A DNA stretch of 64,000 nt. Source: Gonatopus flavifemur. Its lineage: Eukaryota; Arthropoda; Insecta; Hymenoptera; Dryinidae. Below are positions 12,850-26,780 of the stretch, piece after piece. Made by a program: the position numbers and the translations under genes. The DNA lies in the NCBI GenBank assembly GCA_018340375.1, contig JAFFJZ010000003.1:25358001-25422000 (forward strand), read 5' to 3'. Position 1 is the first letter of the stretch, and each line of letters starts with the position of its first letter. The notes under the pieces are model-generated. The model saw only the letters and a program-made list of their open reading frames with translations. It did no database searches and was not told the DNA's origin.

Positions 12850-14190
12850 ACCAAATTTTCGGTTGATCTTTGAAGACATTTCTTCGACGATTATATTCCT
12901 ATCCTCATCTGTGTCTATTTTATAAAACTACAATTGATCTCTCTAGCTTCTTCTTTTTTTTTTTCATTTGATTCGGTTATATGCAACAGTTTGAATAAAG
13001 TAAGAATGAAAACTTCGTGACTCGACACAGTAATTACCTCACTATTATCGTCGAATCTGATTTTTATCTCAATTTGTAATCCTCCTCTTTCTCACTCGCC
13101 TAATTAAAATGAGTAACGAACTCTTTGTTTCAAGAAACAGTCGAATAGAATTCTCTGGATTACAATTTGTAGCTTGAATTACGATCCTTCATTGAAGCGA
13201 GCCCGGTACTGCTTTTAAATGATAAAGCGATGCATAATAATGCAGATTCCTTCATTCTTTCATCGATCAAAGTTCTTTGATACAAGTTCAATGCGGCGTT
13301 GAATTCCTTTTCCGAATCCAAAATGACAAAAGCGATGAAAATAATGAAGGAGTTTATTAATCCGATGGTAATCCAAAAGACCTGACTTTTCAGGGACAAA
13401 AGAAACGAAATCACAATTGAGGATTCAATTGTTACTGTCTTATGTTACAAGAGTGCCAACGTGTTTTATACGAATTAAGAAAACGTACTACACTCAGAAA
13501 AATGGTACACTTGAATATCAACCTACTCAGTGAATTTTGTTTGAAACGAATAGGAATTTATTCGGATGAAATTTCATGTTCGATCAAACTAAAACTATTG
13601 GATTCATATTTGAATAGGAATGTAGTTGATTCGAAGGAGTTCAGTTGTCCAAATAAAAAAAAAAGATAAGTTGTTTGTATTTGATTCTTATAATTCGTAT
13701 GAAAATGAGGTAAAATGTACTGAACGTTTTCTTTGAATATCTAATCCCAATAACTACACATATGTTCGATGGAAGTTCAAAACAGTGAATAACCGGACGT
13801 TGTAAATTACTGATAATCTTTCGTTATTTCGACGTTGAAATGTCGCGGTAAAAAGTGGTATGAATGAATTTTCTTGCTCCGGAACGCTTTATCTGGAACA
13901 TTAATCTTAGTTCAATCGACTCGAAAAAAGTTTCCTCGCTTTCAAATGTATTTTTTTTCAAATATCCTAAAAACTTGTTCATCAAACAAATTTCATTTAT
14001 AATATAATTATCATAAAATCGTATAGGTCAGTGTTACTTATTTGAAATTAATTTATAAACAAGTTGAAACTGATGGTTCGAATCCTTTAACATTAAAATT
14101 CAAACCGTGTTGAATGATTGTTTCCGTGGAAATGAGTTTCAAATCTGAAATTTCATCAAGTAATATCTTGCTGAAGTTTGAATGTTCAAG
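12850..14190. other. Intron stretch without recognisable gene
   Basis: AT-rich DNA upstream of receptor exon 2. A CACTCAGAAAAATGG end at 13494 resembles a CACTGAGA-group terminus, but no partner end was found. Confidence 0.5.
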
Positions 14191-14197
14191 GGTAGTA

Positions 14198-14781
14198 CAG
14201 AGGTGTGAGAATTATTAGAATAATTGTTATTTCCAAATAAACTCCAACTTTTGCCTCAGATTATGCATTTATCTGTGGAGTACTATTTTGTCTTGTTGAT
14301 ATCATAGTTTTTCATCCTTCCATTTCTGAGTTAATTATTATAACAATTTTTCTGTCCAATCTTTTTTTCCACTCCAATGATCTCAAACTAAACAGTATGT
14401 GACGATAGATACCCGCTGGGAATCTAGAATAGTTAACAACAAATTCCGACCGGGATTTTTATTTGTTTCATCGTAACTCAATTTTCATTACTTGTCGTGT
14501 ATATAAATTTCATACAATAAAACACCAGTTTTTGATATCAAAATATTGCACATCGTTAGTTATTTGAAGACATATGAAGATGCTTATAATGAAAAAGAAC
14601 TTTGTACAAATGAGATTGTTATATAGTGATCATGCAATATTCCTTCGTTCAAAAATGGAGGGCTTAAGAACTATTTATATCAAGAAATAAAACCAGTACT
14701 CCATAAATGATTGCATTCACTCAGAGGAAAGTTGAAACAGTTTTGGAAATCACAATTATTCTAATAATTTTCACACCTCTG
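14198..14781. mobile_element. Tc1-like non-autonomous element with 42-bp inverted ends
   Basis: The left end is CAGAGGTGTGAGAATTATTA and the reverse-complemented right end is CAGAGGTGTGAAAATTATTA. They match for about 42 bp with few differences, and a TA dinucleotide flanks each side (14196 and 14782). TA targets and CAGnGGTGTG...AATTATTA ends are typical of Tc1-type elements. The 584-bp unit has no transposase frame. Confidence 0.82.
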
Positions 14782-15459
14782 TAAGTCGAATAATTTATTA
14801 ACAACCAATATTTGGGTTGATGTGGATATGAATTTAATCAACCAAACTATAGTGTTACTGATATTGATGATTAGGTCAGAAATTGCGAAATGCGCATACT
14901 TTTCACATATTTCTGGGTGAAATGTTTTTTACTTTGATCATTGGCGCAATTTTCAATTGTTTGCCAATGATGGTATATTTCATTGCCATTGTTTCATCGA
15001 TGATGGGACTTCATTGAAAAAACACGTAGGTGAATCATAAAATGATGTTATCATTCCAGGTTTGTGCCATGCTTGGTTGCCAAGCCTCGGCCATACTTTA
15101 TCTACGTTGCACCATGCTAGCGCCAATTGTAAATTTTTATATGGGTAGTTTAGCATTAATTTTTGATGAATGAGAAATTGAATGAGCTGAGAACTGGATT
15201 TTTGGAGTTATAGGAATGTGGTTTGTCTGGAAAATCGATATTCTCCATGGCTTCGAGCGCCTCTTTCGCTTGATCCTATAGTACAAATATTTGTTCCCCA
15301 TAAAAACTTTATACAAAATAGAAGACACTGTAAAAGGTCCGGCTTAATATGGTTACATTTTACTTGAAAAATTGACTGAAATCCGGTCTTTCCCGTTGTG
15401 TCGGCATTTGTTTTCGGTCCTCACTCTCAGAAGAAACAAGGCTACTTTTAGCTGCATCT

Positions 15460-15668
15460 TAGGGTGATACCAGCGCCGGAACATTAGCCAAATTTATTCT
15501 GATATTTTATTCGAAAATGAAGCAATGAAATCACAATATTGCTCTATAGAGACCTTCTTGAATTGATAAAATTGGTCTGTAAATGGCGATATTCTGATTT
15601 TTTTGCTTCATTTTTGAATAAAATGCCAGAATAAATTTGGCTAATGTTCCGGCGCTGGTATCACCTTA
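15460..15668. mobile_element. Near-perfect palindromic MITE, 209 bp
   Basis: The two arms of about 80 bp begin GGTGATACCAGCGCCGGAAC and are nearly identical over CATTAGCCAAATTTATTCTG and beyond. They close on a short loop near 15555. The high arm identity suggests recent insertion or constraint. A transcript would form one long hairpin. The superfamily is unknown. Confidence 0.85.
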
Positions 15669-16074
15669 GAATAAGCCTGTATTCAGGATGGAAGTGAGTT
15701 TCACTTTTCACCGTGAGCACCAAATCCAAACGCAGTCGACGAAATTGTGGCCCAAGGCACCTGATTTCAAACTCCAAAATATTTTTTTCAAATAAAATTG
15801 TTCGGAACAATTATTTCATCCTAGAATTTACTGAAATGTATTCTGAGATATCTCCTTTAATTGCGCGATCTGTTTTTTAGGAATAACAATTTAGTCTCAC
15901 CCCGTTTAAATGAGAAAAATTTAGAACAAGAAATTTACTCTCTTCTTCCGGATATGAGATACAGTTTTTTTAGAAAAAGGGGAATCTTATTTTCCCAATC
16001 AAATTTGGATATACATCACTGAACTCATTCCCTTCGCGTCCTGTGAAGAATGAAAAATTTTTGTATGCATACAA

Positions 16075-16227
16075 TTGTGTCCAAAAAGTAAGGTGACATT
16101 TGAATTTAAACTCTGTGTGCAAATGTATTTGGGGAAGTACTCTTATTTTCAGGTCAGTGAGATAGTCTTTGATATCCGTGGCAAAGGGTCACATCAAAAT
16201 ATTAATTAGTGTTTGAGATACGCTCAA
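16075..16227 (+). mobile_element. 5' fragment of mariner element 2 family
   Basis: About 153 bp matches the first 150 bp of the mariner at 30712, including the terminal TGTCCAAAAAGTAAGGTGAC, the shared CAAATGTATTTG and ATTAGTGTTTGAGATA. Similarity stops abruptly at about 16228, where a different repeat begins. No transposase sequence follows. Confidence 0.85.
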
Positions 16228-16230
16228 TAC

Positions 16231-16384
16231 GGATTATTGGTTTAGAAGACCAATTCATTTGGGGCAAGCATTCCATCATTTGATTCGATTAAATATTTCA
16301 TCAATCTCAAGAAGATCCTATGTCATAGAGAGAGGACAAATGAATGAACTATTCATCTGGTGGGAAGAAATTTAATCTTCAGTG
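16231..16384. repeat. Right part of a CACTG-ended repeat, also found at 48169
   Basis: It aligns to the right 60% of the element at 48169-48411, through TTTGGGGCAAGCATTCCATC and ending TTCAGTG. Its left part is missing and replaced by the mariner fragment that ends at 16227. Confidence 0.8.
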
Positions 16385-16399
16385 TACAATAAAAACTGA

Positions 16400-19300
16400 T
16401 GTATACTCTACCGATACTGAAGATCAACTTCGAATACTATTTGAATAGCATAATTGCCTTGATACCAATAATGCATCCAACATCTGTGTAGGAAGCTTTG
16501 AAAAAATTTCCAAGAACACATGACGAAATAAATCAATATCTCAATTTTCCCCTCCCCATTGTCAACGTATTTGGTAGCTGACTGAAACAAACGACTTCAA
16601 TCTGAACTCTCTTTTGATCATTTATTTCACCAAACCCACTTTGCGTCCTTTCGTAAGGTTAAACAGGAGATAGTTTAGTCAGAAAATGTTTTGCCTAAAG
16701 CATTATGATGTCCCATGAAGTTCGCTTTCAGAGGAGCGCCATCCCAGTGGTTCACAATCAAAGTAATCTGTTGACAAAGCCATTTCTCTTTGATTCGATG
16801 CGCATGGTATTACCGGACCCACATATAAGACCAGAAGCGTTTGAAGGTTGCAAATATGAAATGCACTCTGTTACTCTTCTATTGGAAATTTGAAATCCAA
16901 TTTTTTCCGTCAACCCTTAGGCAAATATCGTGACTAACGTCGATCCAGATTTGAATACGTTCGAATTGTTCTGATAGGTATTCCGTTGAACTACTACTTT
17001 GACAACGATAAGCGTTTGTAACGATTCAAATTCAACGAATTGACAAAAGAAGAAAATTGAAATTCTCAAGATTGATTTGAATGATTTCGATGGAAGTTTC
17101 TCTATTTCGAATCACACATATGAGAATTTTATAGAACGTCTATGGAATTTGTATATAGTTTTCATAGTCTTTATTTATCAAGATTGTATACAAATTATAC
17201 AAATCTTGCATAATACAAGAGTTTCGTTACAGAGAATAATTGAAACGAAATATAAAATTCTCTCCTCCACATTGATCTTCATATTCCTTCTCTTCTCATT
17301 TATCATTTGCAATGACAAGATGACTCTATATATCCTCCACATAAATATCTACGTATATACGAATAGGTGTCATGTATATATACAGACATGCATACATACA
17401 TATGTCCATAACCCTGCTTTTCCCAACGTACAAGATAAACAATGGATTATGGATTGAAATCAATTAGCCCGTGATATATATCACCCTATGGATCTGATAA
17501 ACGTCTTCCTCGTTACATCTATTAATACCATTGCTTAACTTTACAATCAAAATTTATGATTATGGTCCCAAAACGGTTTCGTTCTTGTTATCAAGATTCA
17601 TGTAGAGAATCATTTCGAGAATCAATTTGTTTCACCAATTGTCCTTCTCTCTATTTATTTCTTATCGAATCAATTCTTTATTCTCAATAGAATCGAACGA
17701 AGTAGGTGGAAGTAGATGGAAGTAGTAAAGAATCAAAAGGTTTAAAGGATTTGCAAGAAATTCCTTTCGTATTGGATTTCATATTGATCTTTTGACTAGT
17801 ACATCCTTCTTCGGAGGATATCTGGTGACGGAAAGGATTGAAATTTTATCTTCTCAATTATGAGACTCCGTTTATAAACTCGAGTTGATTCTTCTCACAC
17901 TGTTCTTTTTTTATTTCATTTGTTGAAAATAAACTACACTGAGATTATTCATGTTTTTGAATTTTCTGCCTGAACTCAGAAAATCGGAATGACTCATCTG
18001 TCTCATATCGCAAAACATCTTGTAGTGTTTAGTTCGCTCATTGCTTCCTCCATTATCTTTTTCATTCCCCATTATCGTCCGCTCACGTACAATCTTTGCT
18101 GATACCTTCGAGACGTGAGTGGTTAAACTTATGATATAATAATTCCTACAACACACTTGTCGATTCTCTATTTTGTTGGCTCGAATCAACGTTCCATCCT
18201 CTGGAGAATTCCATGGAATAATTCTCATTCCTCATGCTCGATCAATTTATTCGGCCGATTTCTCTGTTTCGAATACATCAAATGAGCTTTCTCGGAAAAT
18301 CATGATAACTTCATACGATATGATATTCAGCTCATTCCATTTTATTACGTCCTGGCTTTGTCTTTTGTTTAATCTCGTTTGTAAAAATCACTCTCATTAT
18401 TTTATTTTCAATTCAAACGTCGTCAGCTCTTTATATTCGTAGAGGTGATTGCTTCCTGGTTTCGATACACTATTCCCATGAATAACGCGTATCGAATATA
18501 ATTTTGATCGACACAAATATAGCGTGAACATTTCAATTTGGTAAACAAGAAGTAATCGAGTGATGATCCTCAATTATTCGTCAAACAACAATAACTCTAA
18601 AATAAGATCCACAAAGAACAGCGTGAACGATTATTCCAAATATTCTTGGGGAGCCAGACGGAATCTGTATTTATAAACATTCCATACAGATTCATTCTCA
18701 TGAATAGTCCTTTATCCGATCCATAATGATAATCGGGAAATTAACGAGCCACAAAGCGAATTTCAAAACGTTATGATCAGTATGCGAAGTACGCATTTTA
18801 GTGACAAACGAGCAGACAAATATCCTCTACATTCAACAGGATCAATCGCAAGGAACGTATTACCTCGTCCCAAATTCATATATAAATAACGATACACGGT
18901 TGATGGTGAGCTTATTGACCTCATAACGAAATAACGATGCAAACGGCATAACCATATAATTCGAAAAATACTGAAGGGATATATAAAATATGAACAAATT
19001 CGAAAGCATACTACAAATTAATCAAACTTCCGGTGGATGTTTATCAAATTTCATCATTCAATTTCGATTACTAGATATCCGTGTTGGATTTTTAAATAAA
19101 TTTCATTGTATTCGGTGAATTGAACTTTTGTTATCCGTGATGATTCTTTTGAATTGAATAGAATGAGGAATGAAGAAAATAACTGGCTATTGTCATACAT
19201 GTGAAGAAAAAAAGCATTTGACTCTGATTCTCATGAATAAGACATGCATTCTGAATCGTAGGATCTTCTTTCCATCATTATTCAACTGTGAGAAAAACCG

Positions 19301-22300
19301 ATGAGAAGGTTCATTCACGTCGATTATGAAAATTTGAAATCAATTCATTCGAGAGGGAACTTTGGCTCTCGAAAATACTCTTACGATAAACGTTTGTTCC
19401 TGTGAAGTTTATTTTTCGAGTCTATGAATTCATTCATATATTTCATTCCTGCTTGATTTTCGTGAGTTGACAATAAACTTAAATCAGGATAGCTGGTGTT
19501 CAACGGAGAAGAAAGAAGGAAAAAAATGAGATCGTATACAGGAGGAGAAACGAATAGGTGAGCTTTATCCTAAGACCAGGAGCGTAGCGGAAGGCCTCGT
19601 TACTCCTCTTTTCTTCGGAGTAAAGCTCCAACCACTAGGTTCTATTTGCTACAGACAGCCTTTGGGCTGTGTTTCAAAGTGCATCCTTGTGTTGTATATG
19701 CTTGAACGTATATAAAACGAAGAGGGTATCGGTGGTTGGTACATCGTGAGTGACTATGCATAGAACCACAAACACCTGTGCTTCACGAGAGAGATGGAAA
19801 TTATTTATCCTGTTCCTTCCTTTTTCTCCTGAACACACGCCGAGTATAGAACCATTCTCATGCAGCAGTTTTCAAGTGCTATCTCTCAAGAATTATTGAA
19901 ACTATTTAAAAATCAATCGTCGGTTTTAGAAATTTTCTACTCGTTAATATAATGTTGATAAAATCAATTCTCAGATTTCATGGTACACAAATATCGTTAC
20001 GAATCTACATAACGGATAAGTAGCTATTATTTCACTTGGATCAATTACCGTAACCTCATCGTACTTCCTTATATCCGACGACATTCGTTGTTTCTCATAA
20101 TATTATACATTCACGTATAATTATCCTTCCCGTTCGTCTTTAATGTTGCCGATAAATCCTCAAGTGGTACAAACTCTCGCTAGTTTAACTGCGGAAGGTT
20201 GGAGAAACGAAAGTACCCAGAGTAATAATGCTATGACAAAAATATTTCATGTCTCGTTCGAGCGATCGTAGGAGCGATCTCATACGTACAGAAGTATGAA
20301 TGTATCCACGTGTAACGTGTATTTCGTCGCATACACAGGGAAAATACCGACACAAAATCTAGATTTACCGTTATGAGGACTGTACACAGTGACCATTTTA
20401 TGTTTGCCTTATAGTTACTATTATGCCCGTATTACTGTTATATTCGATATGATACACGATGCTCGTACGATCCATTTTCCAGGAAACTCGTAATGTAACT
20501 GGTTGGTTAATTTCGTGACGTACAAACGTATCCACGGTATCGAGTGGTGATATTAAATTCACACTCGAGTTCAGACGTGATACAATTATCAATTATTTCC
20601 CTCTTTTCCCTGTGACACTTTCGCGCGTTACTACGATGGCATTGCGAGTTCCCACCTTCCAGTGGTACAACATGAAATTGGTCAGACTGGATGGAGAAAT
20701 ATTATCTTTTCTTCTTCTTCTTTTATAATATTCAACATCTTCTCATCGTATTCTTAGGAATATCTAACCATTGTGAACAATGTATTGATTTTCAATACAT
20801 TTCAAATACTTCCCCAAAGAGATAATTCTCGTTCCCGAATATTGATTCATAGTTTCATACAGGAATCCATAATACTGATGAAAATTTCTTTGTGTACAAA
20901 AGTTAATGAATATTACTTGGAATCGTTCAGTTTCTTGTGCAATTTATCTTATATACACCATCTAAGAGACGGTATCAAGGAGGTCAAACTTGGTTACCTC
21001 ATTCGCATTTTTCAATAAATTAGTCCAAAGAACAAAATTTCAAATATTATGATATATACTCATGGTTTGGAAACTTGATGTTTTTACCAATCAAAAGAAT
21101 TCAAATAGCAGCAATGGTTTGTCCAACTCAGAAATATTCGGTTGAACGTAGGAATGACGATATCGTAGAAATGTTTTTTTTTTTCGATATCATTGGTGAA
21201 AGTGAAGAATTTACCAAACGATCGTGTCAAAAATGATGACAATTTTTTTCAACTTATGAACGTACCCTAGCGTTACTGAGAAAAAACAACTTTGAATCAA
21301 CAGGGTATGCATTTTTATAGAATGAAAAACAAATATGGAGACGAATCGATGGAATATTTGTGGTATCAGTAACACGACTTGATTGTGCTGGCATATCAAT
21401 GGGATATCGGATCGACCGATCGGAATGTTTGTTTCACTATTGACAATCCATGTTATGTACATGGGAAAGCTATATATTATGATTTGATGAAAACAGATTT
21501 ATATTCTCAATATAATATAAATAAAACAGAATTTGGGAATTAAAGAAAGCATAGAAAAAGACAGGGACATGAATTTTCTCCCAATTAGAAGAATCACTTT
21601 CAATTCCAATTCGTTCAATTCACTAATTGAAACAAGGCTCTCAATATATCTTTCTTCCACGATTTCTGAGCGTTCAAATTCCCCGTTCGATTGAGAATTA
21701 TTCCCTTGTGATACACGTGGTTGGGTTCTCTCAAAGAATTCCTGAACTTTCCGTAATGGTAGAATCCTCGAGTTTACTTTAGTTTTCGATTTCCGCAAAT
21801 ATTTCTCTTCTTTCCTCTAACGTGTTGCTGAAGAGATATCCTACAGTCGACTTACTCTCTCATATCTGTTATCATGAGTGTTTACTTTTTTTCTCTTCAA
21901 TATCATTATCTCATCTCCCTTCTTGGACAATTTTTTTATATTCTTCTAACCCCTCCTGACTTGGCTTAATTCCGATTATGATAAACATTTTCTTTCAATA
22001 GGCAATAGTTTCTATAGTTCCTAGTATGAACTCTGAATCTTTTTGACACAGTTTTTAGTAACGTAGATCAAAAATTACTGATATGTCCATTCCAATGGAC
22101 ACAGGGTGTCCATGACTAGAGCATAGAAGGAAAAATTAGAAATATTTGTATACCACTATTCTTAATAAATCTTCATTGTATTTCAATGATTCGATATATG
22201 AAACGAAAATTACAAAGAATTTCAACGGAATAGGTAATTTTCCAAAAGAAATATTCATTAATTATAAATGCAGGTTGTTGATGAGTGTTTAGAAACGAGA

Positions 22301-24125
22301 CAGAGTATCAGCTTATATTTTTTTTCTATTTTCAACTCCAACCTACGTAGCATATCAGCGCCATATGCAAAGTAGTATCAGTGAAGGGTGTCCAGTTCGG
22401 GGATTGTCTATTTGTTTCATTGGTCATTTCGTTCAACCTGATTTTATGACTGATTGATTCTATTAGAATCCTCCGAGGCTGGACATCCTGCAGTGATATC
22501 ACTAAAAACTCCAATGTTATGAGAGAGTTACAACTTTCTTGTAACAGATTTTTATCTTGGAATCCATTGGAACATTTCCAGTCATTTTTTGAGTAAGAAT
22601 TTTGTTCATGTTAATTTTCCTATCGTCAATTTACACCTTCATCTTGATGATATCATGGGTTTCAAACTACTCTGATTTGTGGAACGATGCTGATAACTTG
22701 CTGAATTCTATGTCCATTGGAATGGACGTCAGGTCAGAAAGGATTAACTTCATCACAGTTCAGCGGTTTAGTTGAGTGATATATATAAATCAACAATTCA
22801 ATGATAACAATAAAAATAAGAGCACAGGGAAAAAATGGATTCTAACAATTTGAAAAATGAATTTTCATGTTCGAATAATTTGAAAATTCGAAAAAGGAAG
22901 TCGATAAAATCATTGTACGATCGTTAGAGAGCATTTTTACGTTCATCGAAATATGAATGACGTGTCACACGTGGTTCCGTGACGTTTTATTGGAAGTAAA
23001 TTCATCCAACGCGAATCTTAATTCCATTGTAATCGATCATGAAAGCACGTCTGCGTCGATCGTAAAGCTGAAACCATCTTTTGTTGTTGAAAATGAGGAT
23101 TCGATTGCACTGCAACGTGTAAATCACGAGCTCCGTATTTTGCATTTCCGTAGTGCGACAACGTAAATTGCATTTCACGCATATACGTACGGACCCTTTT
23201 TCGATCATCTTCGTCGCTGATTGAACTTTTTCTCCTGTGACATCGTAGAGATGAAATATCAAACCTGAATTGAAAATCTAAATATTAAATCTCAAAGTCT
23301 TTGATATATTTTCTTTTATTAACTCGAATGGAATACATTCATTCTAACGTGGATATTGAAACTCAGCCCACAACGACATAAGTCACAGTGAATAAATTTA
23401 CGCTCTCAAGTGAACTCCGTTTCAGTTATAAATTATACCAGAATTGATTTCAGGAGTATAAATTTCACATGAAAAATTTTCTTTAGATATTATTTCTGAG
23501 TTGTGCCTTGAGAGTTTCTTTTTTAATATCCAACAGAAATGTTTTAGACGAACCAAGCTCTCGCGGTATCTCAGTGAACTGCATTCCCAAAAGCTGGTAC
23601 CTGGACTCGTATCCAGGTACCGTAATTCTCATACTAACGGAATTCATCAACTATATCAGTGTTTCGTTTTCTGTATGTCGGGGAGCTGATTCATGCTGGT
23701 AATCATTATCGATTCTGTTACTCCATCGAAGCTACACAAACTACGTTATCACGTGAAATCAATGATATTTGATTAATGTGAACGGAATTGAAAGCATTCC
23801 CTCAACGAAGCAACCAATATAATATACTATTACCACTTATCAGGTATTTCAATTCCTCCACATGTACCTATATCTAGAAGAGGGATATTGAAAGTAGAGA
23901 CGCTCAAACCCCATCATTCGATCATTTCAATTTAGATTTGACGCGAAGTAACACGGATTATACGAATCGTATCTTCAATATTTGTATTGCATGATCACGT
24001 GAGGGTATAATGAATGTTGAAATATCTTTCCTTTGCCGATACATCCTATGTATCTATTCGAATCAACTTGGTCCAGTTAGAACATAGTTTGAATGAATCG
24101 ATAGAATTCAATCATGGAAGTAAAA
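16400..24125. other. Long intron stretch with little recognisable content
   Basis: AT-rich DNA. It has a TTC tract near 20708, a GC-richer patch around 19556-19680 with GGTGAGCTTTA and TAAAGCTCCAACC facing each other (a possible short MITE), and the paired palindromes at 22084 and 22711. No protein-coding exon was recognised on either strand. Confidence 0.5.
22084..22728. repeat. Paired inverted palindromes about 0.6 kb apart
   Basis: TGTCCATTCCAATGGACA at 22084 and TGTCCATTGGAATGGACG at 22711 are each nearly self-complementary and are inverted relative to one another. They could be the ends of a 645-bp element, but flanking similarity is weak. Confidence 0.4.
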
Positions 24126-24133
24126 TACGATCA

Positions 24134-24196
24134 CTTCCTTGGTGAGAAAAGTTTCTCTGAAAATCTCTGAAACCTCCAAATTTTTCCACCAGGGAT
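24134..24196. mobile_element. Short CCCTGGTGG-ended MITE
   Basis: The left end TTCCTTGGTGAGAAAAGTTT and the reverse-complemented right end ATCCCTGGTGGAAAAATTT face each other across 63 bp. The terminal motif is shared with 27204 and with the minus strand at 5448. Confidence 0.5.
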
Positions 24197-24439
24197 TACT
24201 ATACAAATCACCCTTGTGAGGGAGCCTAAAAAAAGATATTTTTGAGTGTATCCATAGAAGTGACATTTGATCGAACTTCTATCGTTTGAAATTGTTGTTG
24301 ATAGATCATTAAAACTTTGAAAGTTCAGCGAGATGAAATGATTTATCACATTCTAATGTACGCCGGTGTCTAACTATCCGAATAGGAAACAATGGAGGTT
24401 ATCGAAGGACATCAACAATTTCACAGGGTTCTCGGGTCT

Positions 24440-24665
24440 ATCGAGTAATCTATGTGTATATAGATATGCCCTGGCTCCTGTTGTAATTACAGAGTAAGTC
24501 TATAGGTATGGGCAGATAAAGTGGGTTCGTAGCGTATGTGCGGTCCATCGGGCAGCACATTGTGGATTATATGCAGTGTGTGTTAAGCGGTTGTGATACG
24601 TGGAACGCTATACAACAACACACTGTCCGGAGGAGTCTGCTCTAGTTCTATACTTGTCTATGTCG
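24440..24665. other. Higher-complexity intron block, no assignment
   Basis: This stretch is richer in G+C and less repetitive than its surroundings. No open frame or RNA fold was recognised. A conserved non-coding or regulatory element is possible but unproven. Confidence 0.25.
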
Positions 24666-26280
24666 TATGAACGAAACGCGGTACTCAGAGAAGTTGGTAG
24701 CATCCAATAAGCATCGAGCACTGAAGATAGAGGAATTTAATATGAATATCTTATCACTTTTCATGGCCTTCCGTGAAGAAACAAAATTCGCTAAGGCAGC
24801 GACTCGAGGTATTTTATATAAAATACCAAGGTTGTTTGCTAATCTATCTAAAAATTTGCTGTCACGTCTAACTTGATTGCTGAGAGAACAACATGATTAT
24901 ATACTTATATATAGTCAACATTTTTCGCTATCACAGTGAACTAAGAAAAATGGAAATAGTTATTATTGGACTGATATATTATTAATATATTATTACCTTT
25001 ATCGAGAACTGAATATTTTTCACTGTCATAGCTCCGTTTTGTAGCTGAATCTGCATAAATCGTACCTACCCAAGTGTAAATAGAGGGAAAGATTTATTGT
25101 AATTCTCACAACTCCAGACCCTGGCTGAAAATGAGCCCAGCAATTTTCTGTACCTGGATCAACCCTAGTTGAATAGCTGGAGTAGTTGAAAGATCATTAA
25201 TTTTTTTATATTATATTATTCCTCATATTTCTGTGACCTACGAATAAAACAAACCAGTACAATTCTTTCTCTGCTCTCTTTCTCCAATCCAACATGCTAT
25301 TTATTATGGTGACATTCAGTTGAAAAATACATTTCAACGGATAATATTACTTATGCAAATCGGAATGCCGTTTATTCTTTTGGATTCTCGCAGTCACTAC
25401 ATTCAAAATACGTACAATTCTTCAGCGCATTTTCAAACAGTATCTTTTGCGAAAACACAATACAAATTTCAGAGCTTGGTTGCGTCAATCAAAGAATATT
25501 CTAATCAAAAGTCAACACAAACTGACAGATAAAACAGATCCACTCATTTTTATAGATAAATGACAAGGTACTGATTTTATTAGATATACTGTAATTGGGA
25601 AACACAATATTTCTTGTTGTGAATCAAAAGTTCTACCTACACGGGGAAAAAAACACTGATCTACATATACTAACTGGATAGGCTGTAGAGCGGACATCTT
25701 GGAAATAAACTGTTCCTCATTGAAAGGTCTTTCAGCGTCTCTTTACGCTGGGGAAGGAACAAATTTCAACAGTAATACGCTCCTGATGGGGAATTTTCCA
25801 CCACAATTTGGCAGACTTTTCCTTCATTTGTGAAAGATTCAACAAAATAATTACTCAAAGTGGTGGAGAAATCCTTCATTTTTGATGGAAAAACAATTCT
25901 CCCACGATGGAAAGACGAAATCCATCAACAGTGTGAAGAAAAACTTCCCATATTATTTACAGTGTACGTTCTTAGATCGCACTAGGACGTTATTTTTACA
26001 TTCTCTACATGAGTACGCAAGGTTTCTAAACGTTTGGAAAACCTCGTGGCGCTCTATGGGTTGATCTTATCCCTGTTTCCTTCCTTATACTTAACAAGTT
26101 TCGATACTCGATGCTTATCTTCACCGTTGATGGAAGTAGAAATTCTTGGGTAACTTGAGACGGGTAAAATTTGTGTTCATCATGAATTTTTACTGTCCTG
26201 GAATCTCTCACATTCTTCACGGAATTGCATGTTTTCTGCGCAAGTGTGTGATTTATTTATTGTTTTGGATTGGAAAAACA

Positions 26281-26617
26281 CTGGATGAGGATCCGGATAA
26301 AACTCAAATACCATCCCGAGAAAAAAAGATTGAATTAAATGAGATCTATGTAGATCTCTTAAATTTTCGGAGGAATCCAAAGAGGTATAGGGAGATTCAA
26401 AATGGCTTCTGGAAATCTCTGGATATCTTTGTGGATCTTCGTACATCTTTTAGATCACTTGACAAATGGAGATGAGATTAGTAGAGATTTTTGTCAAAAT
26501 TTGGATCTGAAGAGATCTATGTTGATCTAATCTTTTTTCTCGGGATCCTGGCATATCCAGGTGCGAATATAGGTTTTGTGGTGATTTTTTATCCGATTCT
26601 ATCTAGATCCCATCCAG
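26281..26617. mobile_element. Foldback element with AGATCT-rich interior
   Basis: The ends CTGGATGAGGATCC and, reverse-complemented, CTGGATGGGATCT face each other. Further in, ATCCCGAGAAAAAAAGATT pairs with ATCCCGAGAAAAAAGATT. The interior repeats AGATCTNTGTNGATCT-like words. The unit is 337 bp with no coding frame of note. Confidence 0.65.
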
Positions 26618-26780
26618 ATATTGTTCGGAATCAGGCGTGAAATTCGGGATGTAACTCATTTGGACTCTTGTTTGTCAAATTAATTATAATTCAATTCGTG
26701 TAAACGTAATTATATGCATCACATATAGTAAACTTCATCACTGTCCGTACGAGTGCGTGGAAAAATAGTATGTTCACCTC

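Noticed and set aside
13494..13660. Possible CACTGAGA-group MITE starting at CACTCAGAAAAATGG
   Set aside because: The matching right terminus was not found, so only a lone end can be noted.
17077..17457. 126-codon plus-strand open frame
   Set aside because: The composition is isoleucine- and tyrosine-rich from AT-rich, partly repetitive DNA; no signal of a real protein.
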